From Macrocystis pyrifera (taxonomy: Eukaryota; Sar; Phaeophyceae; Laminariales; Laminariaceae): 64,000 bases of DNA. Positions 58,071 through 64,000 of this stretch are shown one piece after another. Below the pieces are notes generated by a model. The model was given only the letters and a program-made list of their open reading frames with translations, ran no database searches and was not told the DNA's origin. Within the stretch, counting starts at the first letter, position 1, and every line of letters begins with the position of its first letter. The stretch covers positions 2,465,276 through 2,529,275 of the forward strand of contig JASSKH010000007.1 in NCBI GenBank assembly GCA_031763025.1, given 5' to 3'. The position numbers were made by a program, and so were the translations under genes.

Positions 58071-58666
58071 CTGTGTCGCGATGATATAAGCGAACAGCGG
58101 TTGGTGGGGGGGAAAGCGGAGGGGAGGGGGAGGGAAAGCAAAAGCGAAAGCGAAAGTGAACGAAAGCGAAACCACACGAAGGCAGGCGAACGCGAAAAAA
58201 CGGTTCGTTAACATCCGACGCTGGGCAACTTTCTAGACGTTATCCCCCTCCTCTGTCGGCGTTTTCATTGTCAGGCGAAACCTGGCGGCCGTCCCATGGC
58301 ATTTATGCGATATTCAGTCCAGCAAAACCCTGCCCATGTAAAAGAAGGATTCGTCCCTCGCGAGACAAGCAAACCAAGGCAGCACGTAGGATTCTCGACA
58401 AAGCAGGCGCACGTTCTCTACATAGTTGCTTCGGTCCCTCGCTTGTACAGTTTCCCGTGTATGAATTGCGGCGGATGGCGATGCTTGTCGGGGGGCGACA
58501 AACAGCACCTCCACGACGTACGCCATGACAAAAATCACCGCGCGTCCTGGAACAAAGCGGTGCTGCAACATTAAGCGTAGCAGCAAGAGAGCAGTACACT
58601 TTAGTGGCAGTACCAGGTACCAGCATGTACTGATAGCAGACTATATTGGCTCCCGTGGGCGCGGCA
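58071..58666. other. spacer before copia copy, possible exon material
   Basis: The region 58,296-58,574 is open on both strands (for example LYSFPCMNCGGWRCLSGG on plus). Neither strand shows splice sites in phase with the exon at 57,926-58,070. Simple GAAAGC repeats lie at 58,130-58,170. Confidence 0.35.
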
Positions 58667-58922
58667 CGTTCATTTGGATCGTTCCAGCAGCGACGGTTAC
58701 AAGTTGTATAGGGTTGCGTATATCTTCGCAGGCGTTATTATGAATTATGCCGTGTGTTCATGAGGGGAGTTTGAGCACTCCGTTCTCTGCTCCGTTCTCT
58801 GCTCCGAGCTACGAGCTAGGCTCCGCTCTCTCTCCCCTCCTCTGTCCTCTAATACAACGACTATAAAGAATCTCATCAGACCACGTGGTGGTCAGGGCAT
58901 CCAGGCTTGGACTCTACGAACA
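58667..58922 (+). repeat. 5' LTR of the right-hand copia copy
   Basis: 256 bp, co-linear with the LTRs at 4.2 and 8.0 kb but differing from them at about eight positions. The terminal TGTTCG has become cgttca, so the usual TG start is lost. Confidence 0.92.
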
Positions 58923-58948
58923 CACTAGTGACTTGAACGTTTGAGGTC

Positions 58949-58961
58949 TGGTACCAGAAGC
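58949..58961 (+). promoter_or_regulatory. primer binding site, probable initiator Met tRNA
   Basis: The sequence tggtaccagaagc resembles the complement of the initiator-Met-tRNA 3' end, 26 bases inside the LTR edge. Confidence 0.6.
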
Positions 58962-58966
58962 CCACG

Positions 58967-61900
58967 ACGCCTTCGAAGGGATCAGTTCAACAAGAGCAAG
59001 ATTCTCCGATTGAAGTTGAACAGCTGAGACACCAGGTCAAGCTGGCGATGGACAACAGCGAGGCGTCGATGATGAACGCCCTGAGGGAAATGATGGCCGA
59101 GTTCACGAGGAACAACGGCCGATCGGAGTCCGGCAGCGCTGAGAGTAGCGCTGCTGTAGGAGAGCCCACAAGGGGCAGTACTCACTGCTGTAAGAGATAT
59201 TGCAGAAGAACAAGAGACAAATTTGCGTGAGGGCGCCTCGCCAGATTTGGGAGCAACTGGACGCGGAGGAACTGCGTTGCCTGTCGAGGTTGGCCCACCG
59301 AGGGGTCAGCCAGACCAGCATGGGAGGACAGAAGGATGGGGTGCATGCCCTGGCGGTGAGTTGGGTGGTGGATCTGATCTGCCTCTATCGCGCCATTTGG
59401 CCTTCAAACACACTCCTGTGCCATCGTTCTGGGGGCTAAAATCTGAGTTCAACCCCTGGACAAGAGACGCTCGGTATTACGCCAAAGGAGTTGGTTTCTT
59501 GTCTGTTTTCGTGTCGGATCCACCGCAGTACATTCCTGTCGGGGAATTAGACACCGAAAACTCGATGCTTGTCGCTAGGGGGGTTAGCCGCGAAAGTGTG
59601 CACAGACATACACTGGCGTGGAATTTCCTGTCGACGGCCCTCAAGAGCAAGAGCGATAAGAGTATTTTGGACCGGTGTACCTCGCCGAGGCAAGCGTGGG
59701 ACGCTCTCCTTGCGTGGTACAGCCCTCAGACGACAGGGGCCAAATTAGACCTCTCTAGACGCCTTGTTAGTTTTAAGATGGCGCCGGGGAGCAACCCGCT
59801 CGAGGAGATGGGCAGGATCGAGGATCTTGCCGCGGAAATGCGCACAACAGGAATGTCAGTAGACGACCACATGCTGTACACCATCTTCATTGACGATCTG
59901 CCTGCCGAATACGAGGTGGAGGCTCGGAACCTGGCATCACGTGACAGCATCGGCCGAGATGGCATAATCAAGGCTGTTCGAGAACGGCATCACCGACTTT
60001 CTGTAAACAGAAAGAAGGGGTCCAACGCTGGCCACGCAGGCCATGTTATGTACGCCGGCGGCGGCGGTTGTGGCGGTGGTCACGGGAAAGGTAGAGGAAG
60101 TGGCAGAAAAAAAAGTGGACGACGGGGTCACGGACGAGGCGGTAGAGGCACCAACGAGGACGGTGGTGGCTCGGCCGCGGCTGCTGGTGGCAATGGCAGC
60201 AACGCCAAAGCCGCCAGCGGAAGTACTCCAGTGGGCAAGTGTCACAGGTGTGGCAAGAAGGGCCATTGGAGGAGCGAGTGCACGGCGAAGCTATGCAGTC
60301 GATGCCAGGGACGCGGGCACTCTGCCGATGCCTGTCCCACGTCCACGGATCGATGCAGTCGATGCAACGGGCGAGGGCACGCTGCTGATGTCTGCCCCTC
60401 ATCGAAACAAGAAGCTGTCATGGCGGTGACGAGCGAGGATGGGGCAAGAGACGACGACCGAGAAAAAGGTACGATCCAGGCCTCAGCTTTCAAGGCCGAA
60501 GAGACAGGCAATTGCAGCGATGGTTCGGGGGAAGTGGAGCCTGCTTGGCAGGTAGGAGACGAGGCCTGGATAGGCGATAGTGGTGCGTCTACTCACATGA
60601 CGCCCTCCGCAGACTGCATGGTCAACTATAGAGAATGCAACTTGACTCTCCGAATCGCTGACGGATCCACCCGAGCGATCGAAGGTTACGGTGACGTGAG
60701 CGTTGTCTTTCGGTCCGGAAACGGTCCCGTGCAAGTGCTGCTTATGAACGTTGCGCACGTGCCGGATCTCCGCTACTACTCATTTTCCCTGCCCACTCTC
60801 GTCAAAAACGGCGATACTTTCGAAGGGCGCCCCACGGGGGTTGTAGTCAGGCTCGAGTCAGAGCGTTCGATCGTGTTTCCGTTGAGCGGGACCCTCTACA
60901 GCCTGTACGGCTACCGGGTCGACCGCAGTTGTGGGGAAAATGCCTGTGCTGTACTCGCCCCGGGGCAACTGCCCAACAAGTCTGCGATAAACATCAACGA
61001 TTTCCACTGCGTTGCTGGACACTCCCACGAGGTACTACTTCGCAAGACCGCGGAGCAGCAAGGGATTGTCCTCGAGGGAGAGCTGCTGGAGTGCAAAGGG
61101 TGCTCCATGGCGAAGGGTCTCCGCAAATATATCAAGCAGTCCACACACACACGAGCAGATAAGAAGCTCGGGAGGGTTTTTGTGGGTTTGAGTGGACCAA
61201 AGGTGGAAGAGTCTCTCGGGCGGAAGCGGTATACTCACATCGTGCGCGACTATTTTTCACGGTATACGTGGGTGTGCTTTATGCGCCACAAGTTGGACGC
61301 CGCGGAAATGTTCGAGCAGTTCCTTGCGGATTCTCGTGCAGACGGTGTCCCTTCTACGGTGGTAGTCGTCCGATCTGATGGGGGTGGTGAATTCCGCGGG
61401 GGAAAGTTTGGCGACCTATGTAGATCACGAGGGATCAAGCAAGAATTCACGACGGCCGACAGTCCCCAATTCAATGGAGTAGCAGAGCGCGCGCTAGGTT
61501 TGATTGAGACAGCCGCAATGGCCGGTCGAATCCAGGCTCAAGAGCTTTTTCCTGGCGCGAAACTCCCGGCCACGACTTCGTTGTGGGCGGAAGCGTCCCA
61601 CTGGGCGTTTGACGCCTTGAACCGCACAGCAACAACAGCTAACTCGCAGAGCAAGTCGCCGCACGAGATGTGGCATGGTAGCCCCTCCCCGGTAGTACTA
61701 CTGCCCTTCCTCAAGCCTGGCTACTGCAAGGTGAAGAGGGAAAACAAGTCACAGGCGAAAGCACAAGAGTGCTTTTACCTTGGCCTTGCACCAAACTACC
61801 CCCGAGACTCAGTACGAGTGCTGACAAAGAAACGCACTGTGCTAATCACGTGCAATGTCACCTGTCAACGCGTGTCGCCTGCACCACCTGTACCTACCCA

Positions 61901-64000
61901 GGCGAATGACTCCCTGTCTACAAAAAAGGGGGGGGTCAGAGGCAGACGACGTGAGCACGTCGGATCGAGGTGGTGGGGGGGTGGTGGATGGGCTGGACGA
62001 CGGTCTGGCTCACTTGAACGACCTCGACGTGACGTGGGGTTTTGACCTGGACGCGTTTATGCAGGAGCGCGCACAGCAGGCACCTGCAGCCGGCGAGGCC
62101 AGCGGCGAAACACCCGAGACGATGGGTTCGTCTCAAGGGGGCGCCGTGGACGCCTCCTCGGTCCCGGCAGGGAGGGCCGAAACAGCCGAGATGATGGATT
62201 CGTCTCAAGGGGGCGCCGTGGACGCCTCCTCGGTCCCGGCAGGGAGGGCCGGAAGCGACCCGGGTGCAGCATCAGCCTCCGACACCGGCCAAGGGGACGG
62301 TGAGGATCCCCCCGCGGTCCTGTCGGGGAGGCCAGCACACGAGCTCAGCAGCTGGGGCCGGCTCCCCCCGACAGTACGGGGCCGGATCCGGGGTCAGAGC
62401 CAACGCCTGGAGGGTGAAGCTGCTGTGCACCAGGCACGGATGGATGAAGGAGCCGCAGACGTGCTGCATGCGGCAGCGTACGAATCGTGGACGAAGCCTG
62501 GGAGTATGCTGAATCGTACGTCCTGGACGACGGAGGACGCAGTGGCTTTGATGGCCGGAGGACCTGCTGTTGAGAACAAACGGGAGTTGAGCGTGTGCAT
62601 GCCGAGTGATTTCCCGGAAGACGTAGAACGGCCCCCACAGTCCGTAGCAGATGTAGAGCGTTCTCAATACAAAGCGGCGTGGCACGAGGCCATGAAAATT
62701 GAGTTGGACGGTCACAAAACTACCGGTACGTACGAAGCCGCGACCCCGCCAAAAGGACGGAAACCTGTAGGTGCGAAGTGGGTGTTTACCTACAAGACGG
62801 ATAAAGATGGCTTGATAGTAAAGACAAAGGCCAGACTTGTGGCTAAGGGTTTTAGCCAGGTGCAGGATGTAGATTATTTTCAAACGTTTGCACCAACTCC
62901 CTCGTCAGCGTCAGTTAAAATCCTGGCGGCTGTTGCAAATTTTTCATCTAGACGTCGCACAAGCTTTTGTTCGCGCGAAACTCGACGCGGAGATATACAT
63001 GAAACTGCCCGGTGGGTGTGGTGACATGTCAGGAAAGATCGTCCGCCTAAACAGGTCACGGTATGGTCTACAGCAGAGCGGACGGCAGTGGGCCGGATTA
63101 TTGGTATAGACCGTGGTAGAGTACGGAATGGAGCAGTGTAGATCTGACCCGTGTGTGTTTCGCATGGTTGTGGACGGCAAGGTAGAACTGATTATGGCCG
63201 TGCATGTAGATGACATCGTGATCGCAGGATCGGATGAGACATGCAGAGATTTCCATGCCGCGCTAGCTATGAAATTTCCCACGAATTACCTCGGCGAACT
63301 GACTTGGTACACTGGTTGTGCTTTCAAACGCGACTGGGAACTGGAGACATTGGAGATAACGCAGAAGGCGTTCATTGAGAGCATGCTGAATGGTTTTGGT
63401 GTTAACTCATCCTCTGATATCCCCGCGACCCCCCGGTGTGGAACTAGGTCCAAGAGAGGAGGGCGAACTTGGAGGAGACTGGTCGTATAGGGAGGCTGTG
63501 GGCAGCTTGATGTGGCTGTCGACCATGACGAGGCCGGACATCTCGAACGCTGTGCGTGCTGTGGCGCGCCACTCCCACAGCCCAACGGAGAGGCACTGGA
63601 AGGCAGTTTTGAAGATTACGGCTTATCTCCACGGGACCAGGTTTATGGGATTGACTTTTGTACGGGGCTCGGGTTTGGATTTGACTGCGTATAGTGATGC
63701 TGATTATGCGGATAAGTCGAACGATAGGCGCTCGGTATCGGGGACGGTAATTGCCCTAGGGGGTGCGGCCGTCAGTTGGGCAAGTAGTACGCAGAGGTGT
63801 GTTACGTTGTCGACAGCAGAAGCAGAGTATGTAGCCCTGGGTGAAGGGGTGAAGGAAGCTTTGTTTACGGGCGCGGTGTTGTCGTTTATCTGCCCAGAGC
63901 TAAGCGGATCATGTGTCCGGGTTTTCGAGGATAACCAGGGGGCCATAGCGTTGGCTGAAAACCCTCTTAGTTCTGCTCGGAGTAAGCATATCGACGTGCG
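58967..64000 (+). pseudogene. copia gag-pol polyprotein, multiply disabled
   Basis: In order this shows: gag core (KHTPVPSFWGLKSEFNPW, near 59,410); a Gly/Arg-rich basic stretch; three CCHC knuckles at about 60,239-60,395 (CHRCGKKGHWRSEC and two GRGH types); protease DSGAS near 60,576; the pre-integrase HHCC region (DFHCVAGHSHE, CKGCSMAKG); integrase (RSDGGGEF, GVAERALG); a two-unit 24-residue linker; RT (FHLDVAQAFV, VHVDDIV); and RNase H. Lesions against the sister copy: the start ATG is ACG at 58,967; 2 bases are lost near 59,162; the first integrase Asp is Gly (GGT, 61,185-61,187); the frame breaks again between about 61,860 and 62,040; a 17-base deletion lies near 62,940; GAG became TAG near 63,107; and an extra C lies near 63,435. 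Confidence 0.92.
62102..62249 (+). repeat. in-frame 72-bp coding minisatellite, two units
   Basis: The same 24-residue block as at 6.7-7.1 kb (SSQGGAVDASSVPAGR), here in only two copies between integrase and RT. Confidence 0.9.

Larger units (their letters stand above)
58667..64000 (+). mobile_element. Ty1/copia element, near full-length, cut by window end
   Basis: This is the sister of the 4.2-8.2 kb element in opposite orientation. It shows 5' LTR, primer site, gag, three zinc knuckles, protease, integrase, repeat linker, RT and RNase H up to the window edge inside RNase H. The 3' LTR and target duplication are outside the window. Numerous lesions make it non-autonomous (see the polyprotein entry). 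Confidence 0.95.

Noticed and set aside
57432..58211. A 259-codon plus-strand frame
   Set aside because: Low-complexity Arg/Ser/Thr composition, no motif, and it overlaps a better-supported exon on the other strand.
61855..63024. A separate second ORF in the right-hand copia
   Set aside because: It is the continuation of one polyprotein, displaced by frameshifts; the left copy shows the same domains in the same order.

Overview
The window is nuclear DNA from an intron-rich eukaryote. Several signs fit a photosynthetic stramenopile, most likely a brown alga: small GC-rich exons in long repeat-rich introns, GTGAGC/GTGAGT splice donors, copia elements with an initiator-Met-tRNA-type primer site, TTAGGG-type repeats, and recurring CAG/CTG and ACAGCAGTA motifs. 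The assignment is inference; no marker gene here proves it. There is no operon-like organisation, and I saw no rRNA, intact tRNA or CRISPR array.

The central result is one complete host gene on the minus strand, 41,465 down to 14,052. Twelve exons join without a single phase conflict into a 562-residue SVOP/SV2-like major facilitator transporter (1,689 coding bases including the stop). Intron 1 is about 16.5 kb and holds much of the repeat content of the window. Exon 7 is a 30-base microexon.

Left end (1-8.6 kb): an unrecognised minus-strand host gene, supported by in-phase exons at 3.57-4.22 kb and 8.25-8.45 kb (less surely also 2.47-3.2 kb), is split inside a coding exon by a Ty1/copia element at 4,220-8,244. 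The element has 256-bp LTRs differing at 2 positions and a 5-bp target duplication (tggtc). It is internally deleted. From 9 to 12 kb lies a decayed Ty3/gypsy relic.

Introns of the transporter gene (14-41 kb) hold tandem minisatellites (19.0, 20.4, 21.4-22.0, 28.5-30.1 and 31.7-32.4 kb), two mutually inverted CCATGG-rich islands (one with telomere-like repeats), an inverted repeat pair (33/35 kb), a TIR element at 34.1-34.9 kb, three tRNA-derived SINE copies, a LINE C-terminal fragment and a TIR element with palindromic ends (39.4-40.2 kb).

Right part (41.5-64 kb): several orphan candidate exons (44.0, 45.0, 46.3, 47.6 and 58.0 kb), two tRNA-promoter-like repeats near 48.5 kb, and a 5'-truncated copia integrase fragment (49.1-51.0 kb). 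The fragment runs into a 4.3-kb CCATGG minisatellite that reverses orientation near 53.59 kb, followed by a TAAC/GTTAG-rich degenerate array. From 58,667 a second copy of the first copia family runs off the end of the window; it keeps gag, protease, integrase and RT regions but has several disabling mutations, including loss of the first catalytic integrase aspartate.
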